Positions 37,007 through 46,677 are shown, counted from the stretch's first letter. The stretch: DNA of 64,000 nt from Marinimicrobium koreense (GCF_003762925.1 NZ_RJUK01000001.1:1-64000), one strand, 5' to 3'. A program made the numbers and translations. Notes: generated by a model not told the origin, from the sequence alone.

Positions 37007-37828
37007 TCAGGCTTTTTCGTTGAAGATATGGAGATCGCGCTGGGGGAACGGAATGCTCATGCCGTTGGCTTCCAGCTCCACCTTGATCTTCTCCGTCATA
37101 TCCCAGTACACCGGCCAGTAATCCTCGGTTTTCACCCAGGGTCGGACGATAAAGTTGACACTGCTGTCCGCCAGCGCCGAGACCGCCACATTGGGGGCCG
37201 GATCTTCCAGTACCCGCTCGTCCGAGGTGAGGGCGGCCATCATCACTTCTTTGGCTTTCTTCAGATCATCGCCGTAGCTGATGCCGAACACCATATCGAC
37301 TCGGCGGGTGTCCCGGGCTGAATAGTTGACGATATTGTCGCTGTAGATTGAGCCGTTCGGAACGGTGACTTCTTTATTGTCAGGCGTGCGCAGAATGGTG
37401 GAGAAGATACTGATTTTTTCCACCATGCCCGCGGTGCCGGCGGCCTCTACATAGTCACCAGCTTTGAACGGGCGCAGGACCAGCAGTAGAAAACCGGCGG
37501 CAAAGTTCTGCAGCGAACCCTGCAAGGCCAAGCCGATGGCCAGGCCGGCGGCACCGAGAACGGCAATCAGGGAGGTGGTGTTCACACCCAACTGGTCCAG
37601 AGCGGCCACGATGACAAAGATCAGCAGCAGGACTTTGGCAATGGTCTGAGTGAACTCAATCAGTATGCTGTCGAGCTTGGTGCGCCCCATGACCTTACCG
37701 AGAATGCCGATCAGGATGCTGATGACGATCCGGCCTATGATGAAGATCAGCAGGGCGGTGACGATATTGATCGACCAGGGTATGACGTAGAGACTGATCA
37801 GTTCATTGATTTTTTCGGTGTCGAACAT
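37007..37828 (-). CDS. Small-conductance mechanosensitive channel (MscS family)
   Basis: A 273-residue inner-membrane channel that opens under membrane tension to release solutes. Three helices are seen; the pore helix is AAGLAIGLALQGSLQNFAAG with the Gly/Ala packing of MscS, followed by the conserved LRPFKAGDYVE. The cytoplasmic beta domain (VTVPNGSIYSDNIVNYS) and the alpha/beta vestibule are intact, and length matches E. coli MscS (286). The ATG at 37828 is preferred over 37888 because it begins the family N terminus. It lies behind rsxE with a 97-bp gap. Confidence 0.92.
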   Translation of the reverse strand: MFDTEKINELISLYVIPWSINIVTALLIFIIGRIVISILIGILGKVMGRTKLDSILIEFTQTIAKVLLLIFVIVAALDQLGVNTTSLIAVLGAAGLAIGLALQGSLQNFAAGFLLLVLRPFKAGDYVEAAGTAGMVEKISIFSTILRTPDNKEVTVPNGSIYSDNIVNYSARDTRRVDMVFGISYGDDLKKAKEVMMAALTSDERVLEDPAPNVAVSALADSSVNFIVRPWVKTEDYWPVYWDMTEKIKVELEANGMSIPFPQRDLHIFNEKA

Positions 37829-37925
37829 GGACGTATCCCTCGATAGGTGATGAACGGTAGACACTAAGTCTAACGGATATTTCATCACTCTGCCGAGAGA
37901 TTGCCGGGCGGTAGGGCGTGAGGGC

Positions 37926-38642
37926 TTAGCTGATATTCCCGGTGGTGCGTACCCGCTTGCTGCCCTTGACCGGCTTGGCGGTTCGCAAGGCTTCGCGGCG
38001 CTTCAGCTGCGCATCGACGCTGTTTTTCAGCGCGATCAGAAAACCGGTCACGATAAAGGCCCCGGGTGGCAGTACCGCCACCAGAAAACCGGGATAGTGC
38101 TCAAAGGGCTGCCAGGTCCAATCCCGGGCGCTTTCGCCCAGCAGAAGGTGCATATCATCGAACAGGGTGCCGTTCCCCAGCAGTTCGCGCACGGCGCCCA
38201 CCGCGAGCAGTACAAACATGAAGCCCAGGCCCATCATCAGTCCGTCAGCCGCGGAGGGCAGCACCGGATTCTTGCTGGCGAACGCATCGGCCCGGCCCAG
38301 AATGGCGCAGTTGGTCACGATCAGCGGAATGAAAATCCCGAGAATCGTGTACAGCTCGTAAGTAAACGCTCGCATCAGCAGTTCGATGCAGGTGGTCAGG
38401 GCCGCAATGATCATCACAAAAGCGGGCAGACGCACCGCATCGCTGACGCCCTTGCGAATCAGGGACACAATAATGTTCGAGCTGGTCAGTACCAGCAGGG
38501 TGGCCAGACCCAACCCCAGGGCGTTGACCACGGAACCCGTCACCGCCAGCAGCGGGCACAATCCGAGCAGTTGTACCAGCGCCGGGTTGTTAGTCCAGAG
38601 GCCGTTTTTGGAAATCGCTTGATAGTCGGCGGCGTCACTCAT
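37926..38642 (-). CDS. rsxE: Electron transport complex subunit RsxE/RnfE
   Basis: A 238-residue inner-membrane subunit of the Rnf/Rsx complex, with about six helices; family block [20 protein letters not shown] at the N terminus. With RsxA it forms the membrane core that binds a 2Fe-2S cluster between cysteines of the two proteins. It is the last gene of rsxABCDGE and overlaps rsxG by 4 bp. In E. coli nth follows; here mscS does. Confidence 0.94.
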   Translation of the reverse strand: MSDAADYQAISKNGLWTNNPALVQLLGLCPLLAVTGSVVNALGLGLATLLVLTSSNIIVSLIRKGVSDAVRLPAFVMIIAALTTCIELLMRAFTYELYTILGIFIPLIVTNCAILGRADAFASKNPVLPSAADGLMMGLGFMFVLLAVGAVRELLGNGTLFDDMHLLLGESARDWTWQPFEHYPGFLVAVLPPGAFIVTGFLIALKNSVDAQLKRREALRTAKPVKGSKRVRTTGNIS

Positions 38643-39331
38643 TGCGTCGTGCCTGTATTTTCAGAGGATTCAGGAGCGGTTTCAGCGGTGTTGTTCGGGG
38701 CATCTTCCAGCGCTTGCTCAAAGAGCACCGCGTGGTGTTGGTCCACAAATTCCAGAACGCGTCGAACCTGATTGACCACCGCCCGCGGGGTAATGGTGGC
38801 TCCGGTGAACTGGTCGAACGCGCCCCCGTCTTTTTTCACGCGCCAGTCTTCCACGCTCGGGTTCCCGAGGGAGCGGCCGTGAAAGCCCAGGATCCAGTCG
38901 CTTTTCTTCAGGTCGACTTTATCACCCAGCCCCGGCGTTTCATTGTGGGTAAGTACCCGCACACCGGCGATCTGGCCGTCCCGTTGAACCCCCACAATCA
39001 TCCGGATGGCGCCGCTGTAGCCGTCCGGAGCGATGGCGGGGACAATCACCGCCTCAACCCGTCCGTCCCGGCGGGCCAGGTGGATGGCTTCGGACTGGCG
39101 CAAGCCCAGGGTATCCAGCGCATCCTGCGGCACCGGCAGGGTGTCGGAGAGTAGGTCGTTATCGTGCTGGTCTCTGGGAATGATTTCCAGCAGCGCGGCG
39201 GCCGCTGCCTGTCGCTCGGCCTCGGCAATTTGCTCCCGGGTGGCCTGGTAGGTGCCGGCGAGCACACCGGCGGTCACCAGGGCGAAGGCCCCCAATAACA
39301 GGCTGTTCTTACCAATCGACCAACCGAACAT
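38639..39331 (-). CDS. rsxG: Electron transport complex subunit RsxG/RnfG
   Basis: A 230-residue periplasmic flavoprotein anchored by one N-terminal helix (about 8-27). FMN is attached covalently to the threonine of the TGATITP motif in the block [13 protein letters not shown]. Other family blocks include [13 protein letters not shown]. The C-terminal tail past residue 205 is acidic and variable. Adjacent to rsxD without a gap. Confidence 0.93.
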   Translation of the reverse strand: MFGWSIGKNSLLLGAFALVTAGVLAGTYQATREQIAEAERQAAAAALLEIIPRDQHDNDLLSDTLPVPQDALDTLGLRQSEAIHLARRDGRVEAVIVPAIAPDGYSGAIRMIVGVQRDGQIAGVRVLTHNETPGLGDKVDLKKSDWILGFHGRSLGNPSVEDWRVKKDGGAFDQFTGATITPRAVVNQVRRVLEFVDQHHAVLFEQALEDAPNNTAETAPESSENTGTTQ

Positions 39332-40384
39332 CTAGTGCTCCTCCTTTTCGGTCGCGCGGCGCGCCTTGGTGTGACCGTAGGTGCGGGGCAGCGTGTAGTA
39401 ATCGATAAACGGTGCAGCGAAGTTGGCCAGCAGCACCGCAAAGGCCACCGCATCGGGGTAATTACTCCAGGCGCGCATGACGTACAACAGCACGCCAATC
39501 AGAGCCCCATAGACCAGCCGACCACGAACACTGACCGCGGAACTGACCGGGTCGGTGACGATGAAGAAGGCCCCGAACATGGTGGCCCCGGACAACAGAT
39601 GGAAGACCGGCGAGCCATTGCTGGCCGAGCTACCATCAAAGAATAGTACAGACATGACCGTCAGGGCGACCAACATGGCCACCGGGGCGTGCCAGGTGAA
39701 CACCCGCTGGTACAGCAGGAAGGCGCCACCGAGCAGGAAGCCGAGGTTGACCCACTCCCAGCCGGCGCCCGCCAACCAGCCGGCGCTCAGCGTCGGATCA
39801 CTGGCGTACAGGTCAGCCATGGTCTGGCCACTGTTCTGTTTCATCACATCCAGCGGGGTGGCCGCCGTGTAGCCGTCCACCGGAACGCCAGCCACAATCT
39901 GCTTGAAGCCCTCGGCCAGGCCCATCAGCGATTGGCCCTCAGCCAGGGTCGCCGCCGGGGCGGCCCACTGGGTCATCTCCACCGGGAAGGAAATAAGCAG
40001 CACCACATAACCAACCATGGCGGGATTGAACGGGTTGTAGCCCATGCCGCCATAGAGTTGTTTGGCCAGAATGATGGCAATGCCACTGCCGGTTACCACC
40101 AGCCACCAGGGGCAATAGGGCGGCAGCGCCAGACCGAGCAGCACGCCCGTGACCAGGGCACTGCAATCGCGCAGATAAAACAGCACCGGCCGCCCACGCA
40201 GTTTCATGACCAGCGCTTCGAACGCCAGGGCAGACGCGCTGGCCAGAAGGACATTGAACAGGCTTCCCCAGCCGAAGGCCAGGGTCATGGCGACCAGGCC
40301 GGGCAGCGTGGCGAATACCACCAGGCGCATCAGTTGCCCGGTACTGCGGGTACTGTGTGTGTGCGGGGAAGTGACCCTCAGCAT
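39332..40384 (-). CDS. rsxD: Electron transport complex subunit RsxD/RnfD
   Basis: A 350-residue inner-membrane subunit with about nine helices. FMN is bound covalently at the threonine in DGYTAATPLD, slightly changed from the usual SGATPL. GGMGYNPFNPAMVGYV is a conserved family block. It probably carries part of the ion-pumping path. It sits 3 bp after rsxC in transcription order. Confidence 0.93.
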   Translation of the reverse strand: MLRVTSPHTHSTRSTGQLMRLVVFATLPGLVAMTLAFGWGSLFNVLLASASALAFEALVMKLRGRPVLFYLRDCSALVTGVLLGLALPPYCPWWLVVTGSGIAIILAKQLYGGMGYNPFNPAMVGYVVLLISFPVEMTQWAAPAATLAEGQSLMGLAEGFKQIVAGVPVDGYTAATPLDVMKQNSGQTMADLYASDPTLSAGWLAGAGWEWVNLGFLLGGAFLLYQRVFTWHAPVAMLVALTVMSVLFFDGSSASNGSPVFHLLSGATMFGAFFIVTDPVSSAVSVRGRLVYGALIGVLLYVMRAWSNYPDAVAFAVLLANFAAPFIDYYTLPRTYGHTKARRATEKEEH

Positions 40385-40387
40385 CGG

Positions 40388-42688
40388 TTACCGGTCCTCG
40401 GTCAGTTGTTGCAATTTGTCTTCCAGCTTAGTGAGGCCGGTGCGAAACGCGTCCACGTTTTCGTCCTGCTCCGCCTCGGCTTTTTCCAGTCGCTGGCGGG
40501 CCTTCTCAATGCGGGCCTTGAGCGATTCAATCTGGGCCCGCTGTTTGTCTTCGGCGCTCATGGTTTCCATCGCGGCGGCTTTCGCCTTGGCCCGTTCAAT
40601 GGCCATGCTGGCGACGTCGTCGGTATGGCGTGAAGCGGAGCTGGGTTCGGCCACCGTGGACGGCGCCAACTCGGACAGCTCCTGCTGGGTGTCGGCAATC
40701 TTCTGCTTGAGTTTGTCGACGCCCTGTTGCAAGGCATCCGCCTTGTCATCACCCGACTCCTGCGCCGCCTTGGCCTTTTCTTCAGCCTTCGCCAGGCGCT
40801 TGTAGAGTGATTCCAGGCTGGATTTGAGCTTGTCCTCCGGGCTCATGGTCATCTTCGCCTGAGCGCGGGCGATCGCGGCAGAGACCGGGTCGTCAGCCGG
40901 TTTTGTATCGCTGGCTTCAGGCGCCTTCGGTGCGCTGCTGTCTTGCTCCAGGTGTTGCAATTTTTCTTCCGCTTCCCGGACTTTGAGCTCCGCCTGTTTG
41001 ATGCGCGCTTTCTGCTTCTCACGCTGCTCGTCGGTCACCTCGGCACCGGGCTCGCCCGGCTCCAGAGGGCGTTGGGCTTTTTCCAGGCGATCCTTGGCCG
41101 CGGCCAGGTTGCGTTCCAGCTTGGCCCGCTGCGCCTCGGGGGATTGTTGCTTGGCCTGAGCCCTGGCCAGTGCATCTGCTACCGGGTCGGCCTTGGCGGC
41201 CGGCGCGTCGTCTTTTTGTTCGGCCAACTTGCGCTTGGCTTCCTCGGCGGCCTTTTTGCGAGCCTCGCGTTTCGCGGCCTTTTCGGCCTCCTCTTTGGCG
41301 ATACGCTCCTGCCGGAACTCAAAGCGGCGACGGGCCCGGTCGGACTTCTCTTTCTCGTGCTGCTGCTGGCGAATCGCCCCTTTTGAGGCGCGGTAGTACT
41401 GCACCAGCGGAATATGGCTGGGGCAGACATAGGAACAGGCCCCGCACTCAATGCAGTCAAACAGGCTGTGCGCTTCGAGTTTTTCGTAATCTTCCGCCTG
41501 GGCGTACCAGAACAGCTGTTGCGGCAGCAGGCTCGCCGGGCAGGCCTCGGCGCATAGGCCGCAGCGGATGCAGGCCTGCGCTGGTTGAGGTGGCGGCAAT
41601 TCTTTTTTGGTGGGCGCCAGAATGCAGTTGGTAGTCTTGATCACCGGCACGCTGGGCTCCGGCAGGGCAAACCCCATCATGGGTCCGCCCATCACCAGGC
41701 GCGAGGCTTTTTTGGCCTCGAAGCCATGCTGCTCCAGTAGAAAATCAATGGGTGTGCCCAACAGCACTTCGACGTTGCGTTGAGTTTCCAGGGCTTCGCC
41801 CACCAGGGTGGTAATGCGGGACACCAGGGGCTCGCCGTAACGCACCGCCCGATAGGCCGCCACGGTGGTGCCCACGTTCTGGCACACTACGCCAATGCTG
41901 GCCGGTATCTGGCCGCTGGGGACCTCTTTGCCGGTCAGAATCTGGATCAGTTGTTTTTCGCCACCGGACGGGTACTTGGTCGGGAAAGACACCACCTGCA
42001 CCGGCGTGCCTTCGGCGGCTTTTTCAAGAGCGGCGATGGCCTTGGGTTTGTTGTCCTCGACACCGATCAGCAGCGCGTCCGGGTGATCGAGCAACTTGGC
42101 CAGCAGCAGGGTGCCGGCGACAATCTCATCCGCCTTGACCTGCATCAGCATGTCATCGGCGGTGATGTAGGGCTCACACTCGGTGCCGTTAATGATCAGG
42201 GTGTGAATTTTGTGGTCCGCGCGCGGGCTCAATTTCACCGAGGTGGGGAAGCCCGCACCGCCCAGACCGGCGACACCGGCGCCGCGAATTTTCCCGAGCA
42301 GCTCGCTTTTATCCAGCGCGTCGTAATCGTCGCAGCGCTCCAGCGGGACCCATTCGTCCTTGCCGTCCACGTCGATGACAATGCTCGGGGCCGAGTAGCC
42401 GGAAGGGTGGGGAATCAGTCGATCCTCGATGGCACTGATAACGCCGGAGGTGGGCGCGTGTACCCGGGCGCTGAACACGCCTTCGGCCTCCGCGACCAGC
42501 TGGCCGCCCAGCACCCGATCGCCGACCTGCACCACCGGTTTGGCGGGCTTGCCAATGTGCTGGTTCAGCGGCAGGGTCAGCACCGGCGGCAGGGGCATTT
42601 TGGCCAGGGGCAACTGCAGGGATTGCGCTTTGTTCTCCGGCGGATGAACGCCACCGGGAATGTCCCACACTTTGATTAAACTACCCAT
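40388..42688 (-). CDS. rsxC: Electron transport complex subunit RsxC/RnfC with a long charged C-terminal extension
   Basis: A 766-residue membrane-associated NADH- and FMN-binding subunit. The first 440 residues are the conserved part: GGAGFPTSVKL, TECEPYITADD, and two 4Fe-4S clusters CIRCGLCAEACP and CIECGACSYVCP. The remaining 320 residues are a long Ala/Lys/Glu/Arg-rich coiled-coil tail with repeated segments such as PVADALARAQAKQ, PVSAAIARAQAKM and VASMAIERAKAK, a common, variable feature of gammaproteobacterial RnfC. One-base overlap with rsxB. Confidence 0.93.
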   Translation of the reverse strand: MGSLIKVWDIPGGVHPPENKAQSLQLPLAKMPLPPVLTLPLNQHIGKPAKPVVQVGDRVLGGQLVAEAEGVFSARVHAPTSGVISAIEDRLIPHPSGYSAPSIVIDVDGKDEWVPLERCDDYDALDKSELLGKIRGAGVAGLGGAGFPTSVKLSPRADHKIHTLIINGTECEPYITADDMLMQVKADEIVAGTLLLAKLLDHPDALLIGVEDNKPKAIAALEKAAEGTPVQVVSFPTKYPSGGEKQLIQILTGKEVPSGQIPASIGVVCQNVGTTVAAYRAVRYGEPLVSRITTLVGEALETQRNVEVLLGTPIDFLLEQHGFEAKKASRLVMGGPMMGFALPEPSVPVIKTTNCILAPTKKELPPPQPAQACIRCGLCAEACPASLLPQQLFWYAQAEDYEKLEAHSLFDCIECGACSYVCPSHIPLVQYYRASKGAIRQQQHEKEKSDRARRRFEFRQERIAKEEAEKAAKREARKKAAEEAKRKLAEQKDDAPAAKADPVADALARAQAKQQSPEAQRAKLERNLAAAKDRLEKAQRPLEPGEPGAEVTDEQREKQKARIKQAELKVREAEEKLQHLEQDSSAPKAPEASDTKPADDPVSAAIARAQAKMTMSPEDKLKSSLESLYKRLAKAEEKAKAAQESGDDKADALQQGVDKLKQKIADTQQELSELAPSTVAEPSSASRHTDDVASMAIERAKAKAAAMETMSAEDKQRAQIESLKARIEKARQRLEKAEAEQDENVDAFRTGLTKLEDKLQQLTEDR

Positions 42689-43308
42689 TACGCCGCTTCA
42701 CCTGTGGTGTCTCGATCAGTGGCAATCAGATTGACCGCCTGCGCTTCGGCCGGAGCCGGTTTCGCCCACTTCCACTCGTTCAGCCCGGTTTCCACCGGGA
42801 TCATGTCGATGCAGTCCACCGGGCAGGGCTCAACACAGAGGTCGCAGCCGGTGCACTCGTCAGCAATCACCGTATGCATCTGTTTGGCCGCGCCGATGAT
42901 GGCGTCCACGGGGCAGGCCTGGATGCACTTGGTGCAGCCAATGCATTCGTCTTCCCGGATGTACGCCACTTTTTTCACTTCGGACTCTTCGCCGTGCTCC
43001 GCATCGAGGGTGGGGGCTTCCACATCCAGCAGGTCGGCCAGCGAGTTGATGGTGGCCTGGCCGCCCGGCGGGCACTTGTTGATGGCATCGCCGTTGGCGA
43101 TAGCCTGGGCGTAAGGACGGCATCCGGGGTAGCCACACTGACCACACTGGGTCTGGGGCAGAAGGTCATCAATCTGCTGGATGACCGGGTCTTCCTCCAG
43201 GCGAAAGCGCACGGCGGCATAGCCCAGAATGGCGCCGAAGATCAGCGCCAGGCTACCGAGCGCAATCAGCGCCGAGGTAATCGGATTTTGTACGATCAGA
43301 TCCAGCAT
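42688..43308 (-). CDS. rsxB: Electron transport complex subunit RsxB/RnfB
   Basis: A 206-residue ferredoxin-type subunit that links soluble ferredoxin to the membrane complex. It has an N-terminal helix (8-28), an extra-cluster motif [13 protein letters not shown], and two 4Fe-4S motifs, [12 protein letters not shown] and [12 protein letters not shown]. Length and order match the family. Confidence 0.95.
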   Translation of the reverse strand: MLDLIVQNPITSALIALGSLALIFGAILGYAAVRFRLEEDPVIQQIDDLLPQTQCGQCGYPGCRPYAQAIANGDAINKCPPGGQATINSLADLLDVEAPTLDAEHGEESEVKKVAYIREDECIGCTKCIQACPVDAIIGAAKQMHTVIADECTGCDLCVEPCPVDCIDMIPVETGLNEWKWAKPAPAEAQAVNLIATDRDTTGEAA

Positions 43309-43347
43309 AAGTCGATGCGAGTCAGTCGGTGAACGGTCGGTTTGGCG

Positions 43348-43923
43348 CTAGACCAAACCACCAAAGCCCATAAAGGCCAGGGACATCAAACCGGCGGTAA
43401 TCATGCCGATGGCGGCGCCTTTGAAGGGGGTCGGCACATCGGCGACGGCCAGGCGTTCGCGCATGGCGGAAAACAGAATCAACACCAGGGAAAAACCGAG
43501 CGCGGCGCCAAAGCCGAACACGGTGGACTCAAAAAAGCCGTGGTCCTTGGTGGTGTTTTGTAACGCCACCCCGAGTACCGCGCAGTTGGTGGTGATCAGG
43601 GGCAGAAAAATACCCAGTACCCGGTACAGCAGGGGGCTGGTTTTTTCGATGAACATTTTGGAGAACTGCACCACCACGGCGATCACCAGAATGAACGAAA
43701 TGGTGCGCATGAAACCGATGTCCAGGGGCATCAGTATCCAGGTGTTGATCAGGTAACTGCACACCGAGGCCAGGGTCAACACAAAGGTGGTGGCCCCGGC
43801 CATGCCAATGGCGGTTTCCAGTTTGTTGGACACGCCCATAAAGGGGCACAGTCCCAAAAACTGAACCAGTACGAAGTTGTTCACCAAAATGGCGCTCAAC
43901 AATATGATGGCGAATTCGGTCAT
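43348..43923 (-). CDS. rsxA: Electron transport complex subunit RsxA/RnfA
   Basis: A 191-residue inner-membrane protein with six helices. [20 protein letters not shown] and [12 protein letters not shown] carry the two cysteines that share a 2Fe-2S cluster with RsxE. The ATG at 43923 has AAGGA at the right distance and gives the usual N terminus, unlike the ATG at 43962. It is the first gene of rsxABCDGE, with its own promoter just upstream. Confidence 0.95.
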   Translation of the reverse strand: MTEFAIILLSAILVNNFVLVQFLGLCPFMGVSNKLETAIGMAGATTFVLTLASVCSYLINTWILMPLDIGFMRTISFILVIAVVVQFSKMFIEKTSPLLYRVLGIFLPLITTNCAVLGVALQNTTKDHGFFESTVFGFGAALGFSLVLILFSAMRERLAVADVPTPFKGAAIGMITAGLMSLAFMGFGGLV

Positions 43924-43962
43924 GCCTGTCCTTACCTGGGAAGTGCGCCCACTAAGGCGCAC

Positions 43963-43991
43963 ATTATCGTTAACCCGCGGGAGCGCTTCAA
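43963..43991 (-). promoter_or_regulatory. Sigma-70-type promoter of rsxA
   Basis: On the minus strand TTGAAG (4 of 6) and GATAAT (5 of 6) are separated by exactly 17 bp. Transcription would begin near 43956, about 33 bp before the rsxA ATG. Confidence 0.5.
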
Positions 43992-44045
43992 TCTAAAAGC
44001 CCCGGCTGGTTAGGCTGTTTCAGCATATGCTTATGCCGCCTCATG

Positions 44046-44085
44046 GTTACGGCGGATGCGGCCTTTGGCCTTATCCGCCCTACGC
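44046..44085 (-). repeat. 40-nt palindromic intergenic repeat, type B, copy 1
   Basis: Read on the minus strand the unit begins GCGTAGGGCGGATAAG, has GGCC-AAA-GGCC at its centre and ends GCATCCGCCGTAAC. A 40-nt relative lies at 46638-46677. Similar GTAGGGCGGATAAG-type palindromes are, to my knowledge, scattered in many proteobacterial genomes. Part of its right arm recurs inverted at 44247-44262. Confidence 0.7.
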
Positions 44086-44100
44086 GACCTGTGGCACTTA

Positions 44101-44210
44101 GGCGGGAGAGGGGTAGATCGTTTGGAGACTCTCGAAGGCATGGATGCCGACGCGAAGCCTACAGGGATGTATTCACGGCGGGTCTCCAAACGATCTACCC
44201 CTCTCCTGCC
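44101..44210 (+). repeat. Long-hairpin intergenic repeat, type A, copy 1
   Basis: Two 29-nt arms (44101-44129 and 44182-44210) are reverse complements with a single mismatch and enclose a 52-nt core (44130-44181). The inner end of each arm is GGAGAC/GTCTCC. The core contains GGCATGGATGCC and CTACAGGGATGTATTCACGG. TGGCACTTA precedes the left arm. Copy 2 at 46459-46568 has the same core but different, again self-complementary, arms. It lies between the metG stop and the rsxA promoter. Confidence 0.9.
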
Positions 44211-44266
44211 GGTCGTGATGATGCACCCAAGCTCTGTTACTTGGGGCGCATCCGCCGTAACCCCAC

Positions 44267-46282
44267 TTACATCACCCGCTGACCGGGCTTGGCACCACTA
44301 TGGGGCTCCAAAATATGAATATCTTTGCCCCCGGGCCCAGCCGCCAACACCATGCCTTCGCTCATGCCGAACTTCATCTTACGCGGCTTGAGGTTGGCGA
44401 CCATGATGGTCAGCTTGCCCTGGATATCTTCCGGGGCATAAGCACTCTTGATGCCCGCAAACACATTGCGGGTTTCGCCCCCGAGGTCGAGTGTCAAGCG
44501 CAGCAGCTTATCGGCGCCCTCGACATGCTCGGCCTTGGCGATCAGGGCCACGCGCAGATCCACCTTGGCAAAGTCGCCAAATTCGATTTCCTCGGCAATC
44601 GGCTCGTCGGCCAGAGGGCCGGACGCTTTCTGGGCCGGGGCGGCTTCTTTGCTGGCTTCAATCATGGCGTCTACGTGCTCCTTCTCCACCCGGGTCAGTA
44701 GGGGCTTGAATTTCTCGATGCTCTCACCGCCACGGAAACGCAACGGCTGACTCCAGTCCAGTGTCTCGTTCAGGAAGGCCTCGGCCTTCTCCGCCAGTTG
44801 CGGCAGTACCGGCTTGAGCCAGGTGACGAGCGCGCGGAAGCAGTTCAGGCCCTGGGTGCAGATGGCCAGTACCTCGGCCTCGGTGCCTTCCTCTTTGGCC
44901 AGTTTCCAGGGCTCTTTGGCCGCGATGTACTCGTTGGCGGCATCGGCCAGGGCCATGATTTCGCGCATGGCCTTGCTGAATTCGCGGTTCTCGTAGTGCT
45001 CGGCGATGCTACTTTCGGCATCCACAAACCGCTGCCAAAGCTCGGGCTCGGCAATGTCGTTCGCCAGGGTGCCGCCGCTTTTCTGGACAAATTTGGCGGT
45101 ACGGCTGGCGATGTTGACCACTTTGCCCACCAGGTCGCTGTTCACCCGCTGGATAAAGTCGTCCAGGTTCAGGTCCAGGTCGTCCACCGCACCGGTCAGC
45201 TTGGCGGCGAAGTAGTAGCGCAGGTATTCCGGGTTCAGATGGTCCAGATAGGTCTGACCATTGATGAAGGTCCCGCGCGACTTGGACATTTTTTTGCCAT
45301 TGACGGTGACAAAACCGTGCACGCAGATTCTGGTCGGGGTGCGGAAACCGGCCGAGTGCAGCATCGCGGGCCAGAACAGGGCGTGGAAGTTGATGATGTC
45401 CTTGCCGATGAAGTGGTACACCTCGGCGTCGGAGTCTGGCTTCCAGTAGTCGTTCCAGTCCTTGCCCTGGGCGTCCAGCAGATTTTTCAGGCTGGCGATA
45501 TAGCCGATGGGGGCGTCCAGCCAGACGTAGAAGTATTTGCCGGGTTGGCCGGGAATTTCAAAACCGAAGTAGGGGGCATCCCGGGAGATATCCCACTCGT
45601 GCAGGTCCGAATCCAGCCACTCGGACACTTTGTTGGCCACTTCGTCCTGCAGGTGGCCCGCGCGGGTCCACTGCTTCAGGAAGTCGGCAAACTCAGGCAG
45701 CTTGAAAAAGAAGTGCTCGGACTGCCTGGGCACCGGTGTGGCACCGGACAGGGCGGACACCGGGTCGATCAGGTCCATGGGCGAGTAAGTGGCGCCGCAG
45801 GCTTCGCAGTTATCGCCGTACTGGTCTGGAGTTTTACATTTCGGGCAGGTGCCTTTGATGTAGCGGTCGGCCAGGAACAGCTCTTTTTCCGGGTCAAACG
45901 CCTGGGTAATTTCGCGCCGGGCGATATGGCCATTGGCGTCCAGGCGGGTGTAGATAAGCTCGGCCAGCTCGCGGTTTTCCGCGGAGTGGGTGCTGTAGTA
46001 GTTGTCGTGCTGGATCAGAAACCCTTCGGACACGGCTTTATGGGCGGTGTGCATCCGCTCGATGTGCTGCTCGGGGCTCAGGCCCAGTTCTTCTGCCTTG
46101 AGGGTGATGGCGGTGCCGTGGGCGTCGTCGGCGCAGACGTAGAGGCAGTCGTGGCCACGCAGTTTCTGGAAGCGCACCCAGATGTCGGTCTGGATCTGTT
46201 CCATGAGGTGCCCGAGGTGTAGGTCGCCGTTGGCGTAGGGGAGGGCACTGGTCACGAGGATTTTGCGGGCGGCTTGGCTCAT
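44267..46282 (-). CDS. metG: Methionyl-tRNA synthetase
   Basis: MetG charges initiator and elongator tRNA-Met. The 671-residue protein has the HIGH-type motif HLGHLMEQ in an N-terminal [11 protein letters not shown] block, a zinc knuckle [18 protein letters not shown] and the KMSKS loop ([10 protein letters not shown]). A C-terminal tRNA-binding/dimerisation domain begins about residue 570 ([14 protein letters not shown]). It is divergent from apbC, a pairing common in proteobacteria. Unusual hairpin repeats lie on both sides of the gene. Confidence 0.97.
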   Translation of the reverse strand: MSQAARKILVTSALPYANGDLHLGHLMEQIQTDIWVRFQKLRGHDCLYVCADDAHGTAITLKAEELGLSPEQHIERMHTAHKAVSEGFLIQHDNYYSTHSAENRELAELIYTRLDANGHIARREITQAFDPEKELFLADRYIKGTCPKCKTPDQYGDNCEACGATYSPMDLIDPVSALSGATPVPRQSEHFFFKLPEFADFLKQWTRAGHLQDEVANKVSEWLDSDLHEWDISRDAPYFGFEIPGQPGKYFYVWLDAPIGYIASLKNLLDAQGKDWNDYWKPDSDAEVYHFIGKDIINFHALFWPAMLHSAGFRTPTRICVHGFVTVNGKKMSKSRGTFINGQTYLDHLNPEYLRYYFAAKLTGAVDDLDLNLDDFIQRVNSDLVGKVVNIASRTAKFVQKSGGTLANDIAEPELWQRFVDAESSIAEHYENREFSKAMREIMALADAANEYIAAKEPWKLAKEEGTEAEVLAICTQGLNCFRALVTWLKPVLPQLAEKAEAFLNETLDWSQPLRFRGGESIEKFKPLLTRVEKEHVDAMIEASKEAAPAQKASGPLADEPIAEEIEFGDFAKVDLRVALIAKAEHVEGADKLLRLTLDLGGETRNVFAGIKSAYAPEDIQGKLTIMVANLKPRKMKFGMSEGMVLAAGPGGKDIHILEPHSGAKPGQRVM

Positions 46283-46320
46283 GGTCTCTGCGATCGTCTG
46301 ATGGTGAAAAAAGGAGGCGC

Positions 46321-46349
46321 ACTATAGCAAATTTTGCCCGTTTCTTCAG
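46321..46349 (-). promoter_or_regulatory. Candidate metG promoter
   Basis: On the minus strand CTGAAG (3 of 6) and TATAGT (5 of 6) are 17 bp apart, with the -10 end 39 bp before the metG ATG. An 8-bp inverted repeat TGACCACA/TGTGGTCA flanks the region upstream (46368-46375 and 46407-46414). Confidence 0.35.
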
Positions 46350-46458
46350 GGGGTTAGCCGGAAAAGTTGACCACAACACTTGGTTTTTCCCAATTCGATG
46401 CAATAATGTGGTCACTGAAACTCATTTATTGATGACTTGGGTGGTTGTCGTAAAGTCC

Positions 46459-46568
46459 GGCAGCAAAGGGGTATAGGGGTTGGAGACCCGCCGTGAATAC
46501 ATCCCTGTAGGCTTCGCGTCGGCATCCATGCCTCCGAGAGTCTCCAACCCCTATACCCCTTTGCTGCC
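46459..46568 (-). repeat. Long-hairpin intergenic repeat, type A, copy 2
   Basis: Arms at 46459-46487 and 46540-46568 are perfect 29-nt reverse complements around a 52-nt core (46488-46539). Read on the minus strand the core differs from copy 1 at one base in 52, while the arms differ from copy 1 at seven positions, six of which are matched by the complementary change on the other arm. TGGCACTTA (46569-46577, minus strand) precedes the arm as in copy 1. Confidence 0.9.
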
Positions 46569-46637
46569 TAAGTGCCATTTGAAACTCGGTTGGTATTCTG
46601 CTGGTACAACTATGCCTCCGTTTTAAACCATACGTTG

Positions 46638-46677
46638 GCGTAGGGCGGGTAAGCGCAAAGCGCGCACCCGCCGTAAC
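46638..46677 (+). repeat. 40-nt palindromic intergenic repeat, type B, copy 2
   Basis: The unit begins GCGTAGGGCGGGTAAG, has a CGC-AAA-GCG centre and ends GCACCCGCCGTAAC. It is the same length as the copy at 44046-44085. The differences between the two copies fall mainly in paired positions and keep the palindrome. Confidence 0.7.

Noticed and set aside
44101-46568. Integron attC sites
   Set aside because: attC sites conserve their ends and vary in the middle; these conserve the middle and vary the arms. No integrase or cassette genes are present.
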